From the NCBI RefSeq assembly GCF_004366595.1, contig NZ_SORE01000020.1, positions 1 to 64,000 on the forward strand: DNA of 64,000 nucleotides. Direction: 5' to 3'. Position 1 is the first letter of the stretch, and each line of letters opens with the position of its first letter. Below the pieces are notes generated by a model. That model was not told where the DNA came from, ran no database searches, and saw only the letters and a program-made list of their open reading frames with translations. Source of the stretch: Paraburkholderia rhizosphaerae. Lineage in GTDB: Bacteria > Pseudomonadota > Gammaproteobacteria > Burkholderiales > Burkholderiaceae. Positions 43,985 through 52,209 of the stretch are shown here, one piece after another. The translations under genes and the position numbers were made by a program.

Positions 43985-44006
43985 GAATGATATAACATAA
44001 CATTTC
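43985..44006 (-). promoter_or_regulatory. Zur-like palindrome upstream of the TonB receptor
   Basis: On the minus strand the site reads GAAATGTTAT-GTT-ATATCATTC, close to the Zur consensus GAAATGTTATANTATAACATTTC, with a fully matching left half and a right half differing at two positions. It lies in the divergent region before the receptor gene. 44007-44226, before the glutathione transferase, shows nothing else I can identify. Confidence 0.65.
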
Positions 44007-44226
44007 CAGATGGCATTAAATATTTGCCGGGGTTGAGTGGCGTGAGCGTCGATTGATGTCCTTGATCCGATGTTTGCCGGTCATCCAGCCGGCCGTCGCG
44101 CGAGACACGCGCAATCGGAATGTTTATATTGTTTGTTCGCTCCGCCGACCCGTAGCATGGCGGGCCGTTATCGCACGAGGAAGGTGTGCGATGTGATGCC
44201 GTGCTCGTTCAAACAGGAGATTCGCG

Positions 44227-44931
44227 ATGGCCGATCTTTCCGCATTTCCAATCACGAGCCGGTGGCCCGCGCAATATCCGCACCGGCTGCAGCTCTATGC
44301 ACTGCCGACGCCGAACGGCGTCAAGGTTTCGATCATGCTGGAGGAGACCGGGCTGCCTTACGAGCCGCATCGTGTGAGCTTCGACACCGCCGATCAGAAG
44401 ACACCGGAATTTCGCTCGCTGAATCCCTACGCGAAAATCCCGGCGATCATCGACCCGAACGGACCAGAAGGGCAGCCACTCGCGTTGTTTGAATCGGGTG
44501 CGATTCTGCTTTATCTCGCGGACAAGACCGGCCGGTTTATTCCGCAAAACGCCGCGGGTCGCTATCAAACCATTCAGTGGCTGATGTTTCAGATGGCCGG
44601 CATCGGGCCGATGTTCGGGCAAGTCGGGTTTTTCAACAAGTTCGCCGGCAAGGACTTTGAAGACAAACGACCGCGCGATCGTTATGTCGGCGAGGCGAGG
44701 CGCCTGCTTGCCGTACTGAATGACCGGCTCGCGAGCCGCGAGTGGATCATGGGCGACGTCTATACGATTGCCGATATCGCGGTATTTCCGTGGGTGCGCA
44801 ATCTGACCGGGTTCTACGAAGCGGGCGAACTGGTCGGCATTGCAGATTTTGGCCATGTGACACGTGCGCTCGATGCGTTCGTCACACGTTCGGCGGTCGC
44901 TCGCGGATTGAACATTCCTGCGCCGAAATGA
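44227..44931 (+). CDS. Glutathione S-transferase, YfcG/YghU-like
   Basis: A 234-residue cytosolic protein with thioredoxin-fold N-domain (LYALPTPNGVKVSIMLEETGLPYE, PYAKIPAIIDP, LFESGAILLYLADK) and all-helical C-domain (TIADIAVFPWVRNL). The TPNGVKV motif in place of a Ser/Cys active site is characteristic of YfcG/YghU disulfide reductase-type GSTs. Start ATG has CAGGAGA upstream. Likely role is glutathione-linked peroxide or disulfide metabolism. Confidence 0.9.
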   Translation: MADLSAFPITSRWPAQYPHRLQLYALPTPNGVKVSIMLEETGLPYEPHRVSFDTADQKTPEFRSLNPYAKIPAIIDPNGPEGQPLALFESGAILLYLADKTGRFIPQNAAGRYQTIQWLMFQMAGIGPMFGQVGFFNKFAGKDFEDKRPRDRYVGEARRLLAVLNDRLASREWIMGDVYTIADIAVFPWVRNLTGFYEAGELVGIADFGHVTRALDAFVTRSAVARGLNIPAPK

Positions 44932-44973
44932 TCATCGGCGCGCGTTGGCAATCGTGCAATCGCGTGTCGTTAC

Positions 44974-45156
44974 GTGCAGACTGACCCGCTCGCGGAAACT
45001 GGCCGCATCGAAGCGTGGCCCGGCGTCGAGCGCGGCGGAAGCGCGGATCTATGGCTCGGTCTGCAGACCGACTACGACTTGTGGCATGCGCGCAAGCATG
45101 CGCCAAAAAAGGTCAAGCCAGCACCGATGCCTGAAGCGTTACAGGCGGTCGCGTGA
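44974..45156 (+). pseudogene. Fragment of a HigA-type antitoxin
   Basis: Encodes 60 residues that look like the C-terminal part of HigA/XRE antitoxins: a GGSADLWLGLQTDYDLWHAR segment followed by KHAPKKVKPAPM. The N-terminal helix-turn-helix half is missing, and no HigB toxin gene adjoins it (the upstream neighbour is the glutathione transferase). A short start is available at 44974 but a functional antitoxin is unlikely; a remnant of a decayed toxin-antitoxin pair. Confidence 0.6.
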
Positions 45157-45305
45157 GCTGATGCGCCGCGCTATGCGGAAGTGCGAAAAGCATTCGGCAT
45201 AGCGGCGGCGCTCGGGCGACGCTGCAGCCGTCAAACGGTCGTCCGTTGGCATAGCGGATCAAGTGCGGATAAAAGGCTGGAACAAAGCGCGCGTCAATGC
45301 GCGGA

Positions 45306-46166
45306 TCAACGCATCGATGCGGCGACGAACGCGGCAATCGCGTCATTGAGCGCGTTCGGCGCCTCCGCATGGGGCGAGTGCCCACAGCCTGCCAGCTTCG
45401 CGCACCGCGCATGCGGCACCTGTGCAGCGATTCCGTCAATTTGCGCCATCGTTCCGTAGTGGTCGTCGAAGCCTTGCACAGCGAGCAAAGGACAACGAAT
45501 TGCGCGCAGTGAGTCAACGATGTTCCATGTTTTGAACGGCGCGCTCAACCAGATATCGCACCAGCCATAAAACGCCGAATCGACGTCGGCGTGATAGCGC
45601 GCGAGCTTGCCACGCAGGCCCTTGTGCTCGTAGGCAATACGGGTTTCGACGATGCCCGCGACCGACAGGTCTTCGACGAAAATATGCGGCGCGATCACGA
45701 CGGCTCCGGCGAGGGCGTCTGGAAAGGCGCTGGCATAGAGCAGTGCAATCGAGCCGCCGTCGCTGTGACCGATCATCCACATCCGCGCGCGTTCGGCCGC
45801 GGCGAAGTCAAGCGCGTCCAGCAGCGCGGGCAGTATCTCCCGAGCCTGTATCGACAGATAATCGACGGGTAGCTTCAAGTCGTGCGGACGCGGTGTCGAG
45901 CGGCCATAGCCGGGCCGTGAATAGACGAGCCCACGCATGCCGAGCCGATCGCACAGCGATTGTGGCCAATCCTTCCACATCGCGACGGAGCCCAGCCCTT
46001 CATGCAGAAATACGGCCAGCGGTGCATCGCGCCAATGCGGGTTGAGCCATCGGTACTCGATGACAAGCGCGGGCCGCGTCGCGCACGCGGGCAGCGTGGC
46101 AAAAGCGCTGTGGGCGTCCGCTGCGATGTCGCGGGCGGGCCGTGTCGGATCGGTTGGGGTGTGCAT
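45306..46166 (-). CDS. Alpha/beta-hydrolase
   Basis: A 286-residue hydrolase (ATG 46166; an upstream in-frame start adds 32 residues and is less likely). Oxyanion region FLHEGLGSVAMW, nucleophile elbow GHSDGG, acid near VQGFDDHYG and base in GCGHSPHAE. The pattern matches the MhpC/BphD-type meta-cleavage and esterase group, but no aromatic-degradation genes are near. No signal peptide. Divergent from the cystine importer operon; substrate unknown. Confidence 0.82.
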   Translation of the reverse strand: MHTPTDPTRPARDIAADAHSAFATLPACATRPALVIEYRWLNPHWRDAPLAVFLHEGLGSVAMWKDWPQSLCDRLGMRGLVYSRPGYGRSTPRPHDLKLPVDYLSIQAREILPALLDALDFAAAERARMWMIGHSDGGSIALLYASAFPDALAGAVVIAPHIFVEDLSVAGIVETRIAYEHKGLRGKLARYHADVDSAFYGWCDIWLSAPFKTWNIVDSLRAIRCPLLAVQGFDDHYGTMAQIDGIAAQVPHARCAKLAGCGHSPHAEAPNALNDAIAAFVAASMR

Positions 46167-46465
46167 CGTATCAATGGCCTTGATGGGCGCTAGTCCGGCA
46201 AGGCGTCCCGTCTTGCCTGTCCGGAGTTCATTGGCGCTCCTCTCGTGCGTCTGTTCCGCCACGCGAGAGCGAAAAAGCGAGCCCAGTAGACGTGCGCATT
46301 GCCAAACTGCCGGTTTCGGTCTAGCTTATTCCGCCACCGCATATGTTTAAAGCTCAAAATGCGTTGCCGAAATAGAGTCCGTTTGCTACAGTCCGCGCAC
46401 TCTGCGGCACGCACGATGCTGCAGGCATCGTATTGACGGAAAAAACAAATTTACGGAGTTCACAG

Positions 46466-47245
46466 ATGAAGTCGATTCGATCTCTCCTTCTGATCGGCCT
46501 GTTGCAGGTTGCGACCGCGACGGCGGCGTTCGCCGCGGATGGTCTCGCCCAGGTCAAATCCGCCGGCGTATTGAAGATTGGTACGGAAGGCACGTACGCG
46601 CCATTTTCGTTTCACGACGCGTCCGGTCAGCTAACGGGCTTCGACGTCGATATTGCGCGCGAAATCGCGAAACGTATCGGCGTGAAGCCGGAGTTCGTCG
46701 AGGGAAAGTGGGATGGGCTGATTGCCGGCCTCGATGTGAACCGCTATGACGCGGTGATCAACGAAGTCGCCATTACCGATGCGCGCAAGGTCAAATACGA
46801 TTTCTCCGATCCGTATATTGTGTCGCATGCGGCGCTGATCGTGCGCTCGGATAATACGTCGATCAAGTCGTTCGATGACCTGAAGGGCAAGAAGTCGGCG
46901 AACACGCTTACGAGCAACTTCGGCAAGCTGGCGGCCGCGCATGGCGCGGAGGTCGTGCCGGTGCAGGGTTTCAACGAATCGATCGACCTGTTGACGTCGG
47001 GCCGCGTCGACGCGACCGTCAACGATTCGCTGTCGTTCCTCGACTTCAAGAAGCACAAGCCGGACGCGAAGGTGAAGATCGCCGCCATCGATACGGGCGA
47101 ACAGAGCGACAAGTCGGCAGTGCTGATTCGCAAGGGCAACCCGGAATTGAAGGCCGCGATCGACAAGGCGCTTCACGACATGAAGGCGGACGGCACCTAC
47201 GCGAAGATCTCGGACAAGTACTTCGGCAAAGACGTATCGCAATGA
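46466..47245 (+). CDS. tcyJ: Cystine-type ABC solute-binding protein
   Basis: A 259-residue periplasmic binding protein with signal peptide (cleavage after AAFA). IGTEGTYAPFSFHDASGQLTG, GKWDGLIAGLDVNRYDAVINEV and DFSDPYIVSHAALIV match TcyJ/FliY cystine-binding proteins. Start ATG 46466 has GGAG upstream. First gene of a three-gene importer operon; specificity for cystine is inferred from family and from the YecS/YecC-like partners. Confidence 0.87.
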   Translation: MKSIRSLLLIGLLQVATATAAFAADGLAQVKSAGVLKIGTEGTYAPFSFHDASGQLTGFDVDIAREIAKRIGVKPEFVEGKWDGLIAGLDVNRYDAVINEVAITDARKVKYDFSDPYIVSHAALIVRSDNTSIKSFDDLKGKKSANTLTSNFGKLAAAHGAEVVPVQGFNESIDLLTSGRVDATVNDSLSFLDFKKHKPDAKVKIAAIDTGEQSDKSAVLIRKGNPELKAAIDKALHDMKADGTYAKISDKYFGKDVSQ

Positions 47246-47307
47246 GCGTGACTGTGCCGGAGCGCGCGCGAGCCGCCAATAAAACACGCATCACGCGAGC
47301 CTGAATC

Positions 47308-47985
47308 ATGCCTGCCTGGCTACATTTGATGGGGCAGTCCTTGTGGCCCCTGCTGTACGCGGGCCTCGTCTTCACCGTTCCGCTGACGCTCGTGTCGTTC
47401 GCGCTCGGGTTGACGCTTGCGTTCGTCGTCGCATTGCTGAGGCTGTTCGGCCCGCCATGGGCGGTTGCTGTCGTGCGCTTTTACGTGTGGCTGATCCGCG
47501 GATCGCCGCTCCTCGTGCAGCTGTTCGTGATCTTCTATGGCTTGCCGAACGTCGGTATCGTGCTCGATCCGCTGACAGCGGCGATCATCGGCTTTTCGCT
47601 GAATGTCGGCGCGTACAATTCGGAAGTGATTCGCGGCGTCATCGAATCGATTCCGAAGGGTCAGTGGGAAGCTTCGTACTCGATCGGCATGACGCGCGGG
47701 CAGGCGCTGTGGCGTGTCGTGCTGCCGCAGGCGGCACGCGTTGCGTTGCCGCCGCTGTCCAATTCGTTTATCTCGCTCGTCAAAGATACATCGCTGGCGG
47801 CCGTGCTGACGGTGCCGGAAATCTTTCAGGCTGCGCAGCGGATCGCGTCAGTGACCTATGAGCCGCTGATTCTCTATACCGAAGCCGCGCTGATCTACCT
47901 GCTGTTCAGTTCGGTGCTGTCTTCCGCGCAAGTGCGGCTCGAGCGCCGGTTTGGGCGGCACGCGCTTTTCCAGTCGAGCAGCTGA
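47308..47985 (+). CDS. tcyL: Cystine-type ABC permease
   Basis: A 225-residue polar-amino-acid permease of the HisM/YecS class with the EAA loop EASYSIGMTRGQALWRVVLPQAARVALPP and about five transmembrane segments. Lies 62 bases after the binding protein; its stop overlaps the ATPase start (TGATG). Confidence 0.9.
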   Translation: MPAWLHLMGQSLWPLLYAGLVFTVPLTLVSFALGLTLAFVVALLRLFGPPWAVAVVRFYVWLIRGSPLLVQLFVIFYGLPNVGIVLDPLTAAIIGFSLNVGAYNSEVIRGVIESIPKGQWEASYSIGMTRGQALWRVVLPQAARVALPPLSNSFISLVKDTSLAAVLTVPEIFQAAQRIASVTYEPLILYTEAALIYLLFSSVLSSAQVRLERRFGRHALFQSSS

Positions 47986-48752
47986 TGATTCGTCTCGAGA
48001 AAATCGACAAGTACTTCGGCAGCCATCGTGTGCTGAGCGAGGTTGACCTCGCGCTCGAGCCGGGCAGTGTCACCGCGTTGATCGGGCCGTCCGGCAGTGG
48101 CAAGAGCACGCTGCTGCGCTGCGTGAACCTGCTGGAAATTCCGGAGGCGGGCACGCTGGAACTGGGTGATTTGCGCGTCGAGTTCAGCCGCACGAGCAAG
48201 CCGCCGCGCGACACGGTGCTCGCGATTCGCCGCCGCACCGGCATGGTGTTTCAGAACTTCCAGCTGTTTCCGCACCGCACGGTGCTCGAAAATGTGATGG
48301 AAGGGCTGACGACCGTGCAGAAATGGGATCAGGACCGAGCCCGATCGCGTGCGCTGGAGTTGCTCGAGAAAGTCGGTATCGCGCACAAGTCCGACGCGTG
48401 GCCCACGACGCTTTCAGGTGGCCAGCAGCAACGGGTTGCGATCGCTCGCGCACTCGCGCCGTCGCCGGACGTGCTGCTGTGCGACGAACCCACGTCGGCG
48501 CTCGATCCCGGTCTCGCGGCAGAGGTTGTCGAGGTGCTGCGTCAGCTCGCGCAGGAGGGCATGACGATGCTGATGGCGACGCACGATCTGCGCCTTGCCG
48601 CGTCGATTTCACGCGACGTGCTGTTTCTCAGCAACGGCGTGGTGGTCGAAGCCGGTCCGTCGCGCGACATCTTCACTCGGCCGCGCGAGCAAGAAACCGC
48701 GAACTTCGTGTCGACGCTGACCCAAAGTCTGCCCGACGCGTGGGCGGACTGA
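47985..48752 (+). CDS. tcyN: Cystine-type ABC ATPase
   Basis: A 255-residue GlnQ-class ATPase: Walker A GPSGSGKST, signature LSGGQQQR, Walker B VLLCDEPTSALDP and switch His in MATHDLRLA. It overlaps the permease stop by one base. Drives uptake by the two preceding gene products. Confidence 0.93.
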   Translation: MIRLEKIDKYFGSHRVLSEVDLALEPGSVTALIGPSGSGKSTLLRCVNLLEIPEAGTLELGDLRVEFSRTSKPPRDTVLAIRRRTGMVFQNFQLFPHRTVLENVMEGLTTVQKWDQDRARSRALELLEKVGIAHKSDAWPTTLSGGQQQRVAIARALAPSPDVLLCDEPTSALDPGLAAEVVEVLRQLAQEGMTMLMATHDLRLAASISRDVLFLSNGVVVEAGPSRDIFTRPREQETANFVSTLTQSLPDAWAD

Positions 48753-48904
48753 CTGGCGGGACGGCAGGCCAAGCACGTGCGCACCCGGCACACCGGCAAT
48801 CGGTCTGCACGACGACGCTCGGCGTGTTGCATGCGGCGCGCCGCCCCGGCGAGCGTTCCGGGACTCCAGGCTACAATGCCCGGCAGATCAAGAACGGACG
48901 ATTT

Positions 48905-49504
48905 ATGAACACCCGCGTCTTCACCCTCGCTTCCTCTGCCGTCGCGCTTGCGCTGGTCACGGGATGTACGGCCGTCTACAAGAATTCCGTCACCTGTCGA
49001 GACCAGATGCGCAGCGTGGCGGGCGGCGAAATGGCGGCGTCGGAGACGTTGACGATCAGTCATACCGGCGCGGCCATTCGCGGCAGCCGCGTGGTGGTCG
49101 AGGGCGCAATTGTCAGCATGGTGCCGGCGTCGTCGGTCGCGGCGGCTACAGCGGCGTGGGCGAGACCCGCGGGTGCGGGGGCGCACGCCGCATCGGCGCC
49201 GTCAGTACCGCTGGCGGTGGCGAGTCCGATGCCACCGGCGACTCCGACGACGCGGGCCTGGCCGCCGTCGTCGGCGATCGGGGTGGCGGGCGTTCAGTCG
49301 CCTGTGTTCGAGGCCGCGCCAGCCGGTAGCAACGCGGTCGCGCCGAAAACCACCACGCGAAATTCGAACAGGCCGGTCAGGCTCGCTATTCCCGCCGCAA
49401 TGGAATGCGAATTCGATGGCTTGAGTCTGAAGTCATACCGCTGGCTTGCGCCAGGCAGACTGGTCCAGCGTGCCGATAGCGGCGCTGACGCGTCTCCGCA
49501 GTAA
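48905..49504 (+). CDS. Hypothetical lipoprotein
   Basis: A 199-residue lipoprotein: signal peptide MNTRVFTLASSAVALALVTGC with lipobox VTGC, a folded N-terminal part (about 20-75), a Pro/Ala/Thr/Ser-rich linker (about 76-150) and a short folded C-terminal segment with Cys (MECEFDGLSLKSYRW). Family not recognised. The ORF continues upstream into the ATPase gene in frame, but the signal peptide fixes the start at 48905. Confidence 0.65.
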   Translation: MNTRVFTLASSAVALALVTGCTAVYKNSVTCRDQMRSVAGGEMAASETLTISHTGAAIRGSRVVVEGAIVSMVPASSVAAATAAWARPAGAGAHAASAPSVPLAVASPMPPATPTTRAWPPSSAIGVAGVQSPVFEAAPAGSNAVAPKTTTRNSNRPVRLAIPAAMECEFDGLSLKSYRWLAPGRLVQRADSGADASPQ

Positions 49505-49558
49505 CCCGTCCCGTCCGGAACGGCGGCGGGTATGCTGCTTGCCGTCAGCTGTCGCGAT

Positions 49559-49634
49559 GCAACATCGGCAAGGCCGACGCAACCTCCGCGACGGCACCTC
49601 CGGGTCGCAACATCGGCGTCGCAACATCGGCGTC
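49559..49634 (+). repeat. Short tandem repeat
   Basis: The 14-base unit GCAACATCGGCGTC is repeated exactly at 49607-49620 and 49621-49634, with a diverged copy at 49559-49572. It lies in the non-coding gap 49505-49701. Confidence 0.7.
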
Positions 49635-49701
49635 GCATCGCTTGCGTACACGCCGCACCCGCGGTGCTACGATTTCCTGTGCCTCAAAGCAGGAGTTCAG
49701 C

Positions 49702-49932
49702 ATGGACGGCTACATCAGACACCAGATAGAAGGCGCGTTGGTCGATATCGACGTGATACCTGTCGCGCCGCGCGGTTTCTGCGCCCGTTTCCGGATTTTC
49801 CGCGATACCGCCGACGAGCCCGAATGGCATCGCGTGCACGTGTCCGGCAGCGTGTTCGACACGGCCGCGGCCGCCGAAGAGGCCGCACGGTCGATGGCGC
49901 TCGAGAAGGTGCTGGCGCGCGGCGCCGAGTAG
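49702..49932 (+). CDS. Small conserved-looking hypothetical protein
   Basis: A 76-residue cytosolic protein from ATG 49702 with AGGAG eight bases upstream. Mixed alpha/beta composition (ALVDIDVIPVAPRGFCARFRIF; AAAAEEAARSMALEKVLARG). No family recognised; ends 33 bases before the convergent glycosyltransferase gene. Confidence 0.65.
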   Translation: MDGYIRHQIEGALVDIDVIPVAPRGFCARFRIFRDTADEPEWHRVHVSGSVFDTAAAAEEAARSMALEKVLARGAE

Positions 49933-49964
49933 TCAGGCGCGTCGTCCGTGCGGTATCGCGATGG

Positions 49965-51824
49965 TCAAGCGCCGGTGACTGCCATCGTCCGCTCGACCCG
50001 TTGCAGCACGCGTTCGCCGAATACTTCGGGCCGGCCTTCGAAAAAGCGCTGGGCCGCGCGGGTTTCAATCAGCCGGGTACGTAGCGCTTCGCGCTCGTCG
50101 TGCCGGTCGATCAGTCTGACCGCTGCGCTCACATAGTCGTCGACAGACGACGCGACGGTCCATGCCGGCATGCCCGCGCGCTCGAACAGCGCGCCGTCGA
50201 TGCGCTCGAACACTTCAGCTCCCGTTTTGCAGACTCCCGGCACGCCAGCCGTGAACGCGTCGACGATACCGTTCGTATTGCCGAACGGGAACGGACTGAG
50301 AAACAGATCCGCGTGCTGGACGCGCGCGAGGTAATCCGCGTATGGATAAAAGCCGTGCACGGTCGCGCCGGGCAGCGCGAGCGCGCTCACGCGTCGCATA
50401 TGCTCGAGCAGCAGGCCATGCCGCGCGCCGGTCATCAGGTGGAACTGCACGGGCGTCCGGGCGGCATCGCGAACTCGCGCGCACGCGTCGAAGAAGCGCG
50501 GATTGAGCTTCATGGGGCTTGCGGTGACGACGATCTGCAGCGTGTCGCGTCGCGCGGGCATGACAGGCGTGAGCGGCGGGAGCGCGCTGGACGCCACATA
50601 CGGCTGGCCGCCGCGTGGCAGCACCAACAGGTTTTCGCTGAAGCACGCGGGGTCGCCGACAAAATCCTCCTCGACACTGACGTAGTCGATCCGCGCCGAA
50701 CGTGTCGTGGCCGGATGACCGAGCGCCGCGATCTGCAACGGCGCGACGCGCAGGTTCGACATGAAAATGGTCAGCACGAACATACCGACGCTCGGCATAT
50801 AGAGCACATCAGGATGCTCCGCCTGCGCGAAATCGCGAACGGTCTTCAGGCATTCGCCGACGTAGTCCGGTTCCTTGAGCTCGATGAAGCGGTCGAACAA
50901 CGCGCGACCAACCTCATCGACCGCGTAGCCGAAGCCGAACCCGACCACCTCGAAATGCGCACGCGCGGCGGCGAGCGTACGCGAGTGGGTTCGATAGATC
51001 GAATGGGCACTGCCGAACCACTCGAGCACGACGATCATCAGCGGCTTTGGCCTGCGCTTGCGTTGCGTCACCGCGGGTGCCCGCTCGAACTCGAGATCGT
51101 CCAGTCCCAACTCGTCCAGCTTGCGGCGCACGAGCACGTTGATGTCGTCCTTGATCGCATGCCGGCGCGGCGTATCCGCGTAGCTGCAGAACATGTACGC
51201 GTTATGCAGCACACCGGTCGGCAGCCTGTCGAGGCTGTCGATCCGCTCGAGCTTGCCCGGTAGCCATTCGAGCAGCGCCTCGCGTTTGCCGTGCGCGCCT
51301 CGCGAACCATGGAACTCGGTGGACAGCAGCGCGAGCGCGAGATTCGCGGCGGTGACCGGTGCGCGTGCCCAAAGCTCGCTCAGTTCGAGTGTCAGGTTCG
51401 ATTCGCTCGAATACAGAAGACATCGTTTGTATAACGATCCGTCCGCGGCGTCAGACGGCGCGCCGCGGTGCGAATCAGATGCAAAACAACGCGCGATGTG
51501 ATCGGCGTTGCCGAGCGCCGTGGCGGCGAACAGCGCGCCAAGCGACGCGTGCACTGACATCAGTGCGGTGAACACAGACGTTTGCGGGCGAAATGCCGGG
51601 TCGGCGAAGAGCGCGGTGACTGCCGCGGCGGCCCGCGCGTAAAAGCGTTCCCGCTGCAGGTCGGCCGGCAGGCCGTCGATATCCGATGCACGAAAGTCGT
51701 GGTCCAGTTCGCCACGCTTGTGCTGGAGCAAGGCAAGCAGCACGGTCAATTGTTTGGCCGCGTTGTCGTGCTCGCGAGCATAGACAGATTGCTCGAAGTC
51801 GTCGAGCACAAATGAAGTGTCCAT
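49965..51824 (-). CDS. HMW1C-type (GT41) protein N-glycosyltransferase
   Basis: A 619-residue cytosolic enzyme, almost exactly the length of Actinobacillus NGT (620). It has a helical N-terminal domain (about 1-240), then a GT-B fold with LGHPATTRSARIDYV and EEDFVGDPACFSENLLVLP. The UDP-sugar-binding lysine of ApNGT (K441) corresponds to Lys439 (MKLNP), and N521/D525 to Asn518/Asp522 (NGIVDAF). HMW1C-family enzymes transfer glucose (or other hexoses) to Asn in Asn-X-Ser/Thr of adhesins before export. Its gene is divergent from a trimeric autotransporter 385 bases away, the probable substrate. Confidence 0.9.
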   Translation of the reverse strand: MDTSFVLDDFEQSVYAREHDNAAKQLTVLLALLQHKRGELDHDFRASDIDGLPADLQRERFYARAAAAVTALFADPAFRPQTSVFTALMSVHASLGALFAATALGNADHIARCFASDSHRGAPSDAADGSLYKRCLLYSSESNLTLELSELWARAPVTAANLALALLSTEFHGSRGAHGKREALLEWLPGKLERIDSLDRLPTGVLHNAYMFCSYADTPRRHAIKDDINVLVRRKLDELGLDDLEFERAPAVTQRKRRPKPLMIVVLEWFGSAHSIYRTHSRTLAAARAHFEVVGFGFGYAVDEVGRALFDRFIELKEPDYVGECLKTVRDFAQAEHPDVLYMPSVGMFVLTIFMSNLRVAPLQIAALGHPATTRSARIDYVSVEEDFVGDPACFSENLLVLPRGGQPYVASSALPPLTPVMPARRDTLQIVVTASPMKLNPRFFDACARVRDAARTPVQFHLMTGARHGLLLEHMRRVSALALPGATVHGFYPYADYLARVQHADLFLSPFPFGNTNGIVDAFTAGVPGVCKTGAEVFERIDGALFERAGMPAWTVASSVDDYVSAAVRLIDRHDEREALRTRLIETRAAQRFFEGRPEVFGERVLQRVERTMAVTGA

Positions 51825-52209
51825 CCAGGTTCGGTGAAAAATATGGATCGCTAATTGTATGGGAGGCGTTGTATTGCGGAAGCCGTCATTGCGTGCGCGG
51901 CCATCATTTTGGGAGTTTTCTTGTATCGAAAGATCCGCAATGTTTGTAGGATGCGCCTGTCGTCGATGTAAGCAAACTTGTCGATCGACACGGTGATTCC
52001 GTCGATGCAGCCATACGTCGACGGTTTTATGCGGATCGATGTGATCGCGGCGCGGTCATCGGGTACGGAGGTTTTGAATGTCGATTGTTTGTTAGTGTTG
52101 ATTCGGTATCCAAATAAACAGAAGTGAGAGCGGGTCGTTCCGCCGGATCCGGGTGGCGGCGCGGCGTTGGCTCGAATTGGTCGGGTATTTACATGTTGCA
52201 GGGCTAGAG

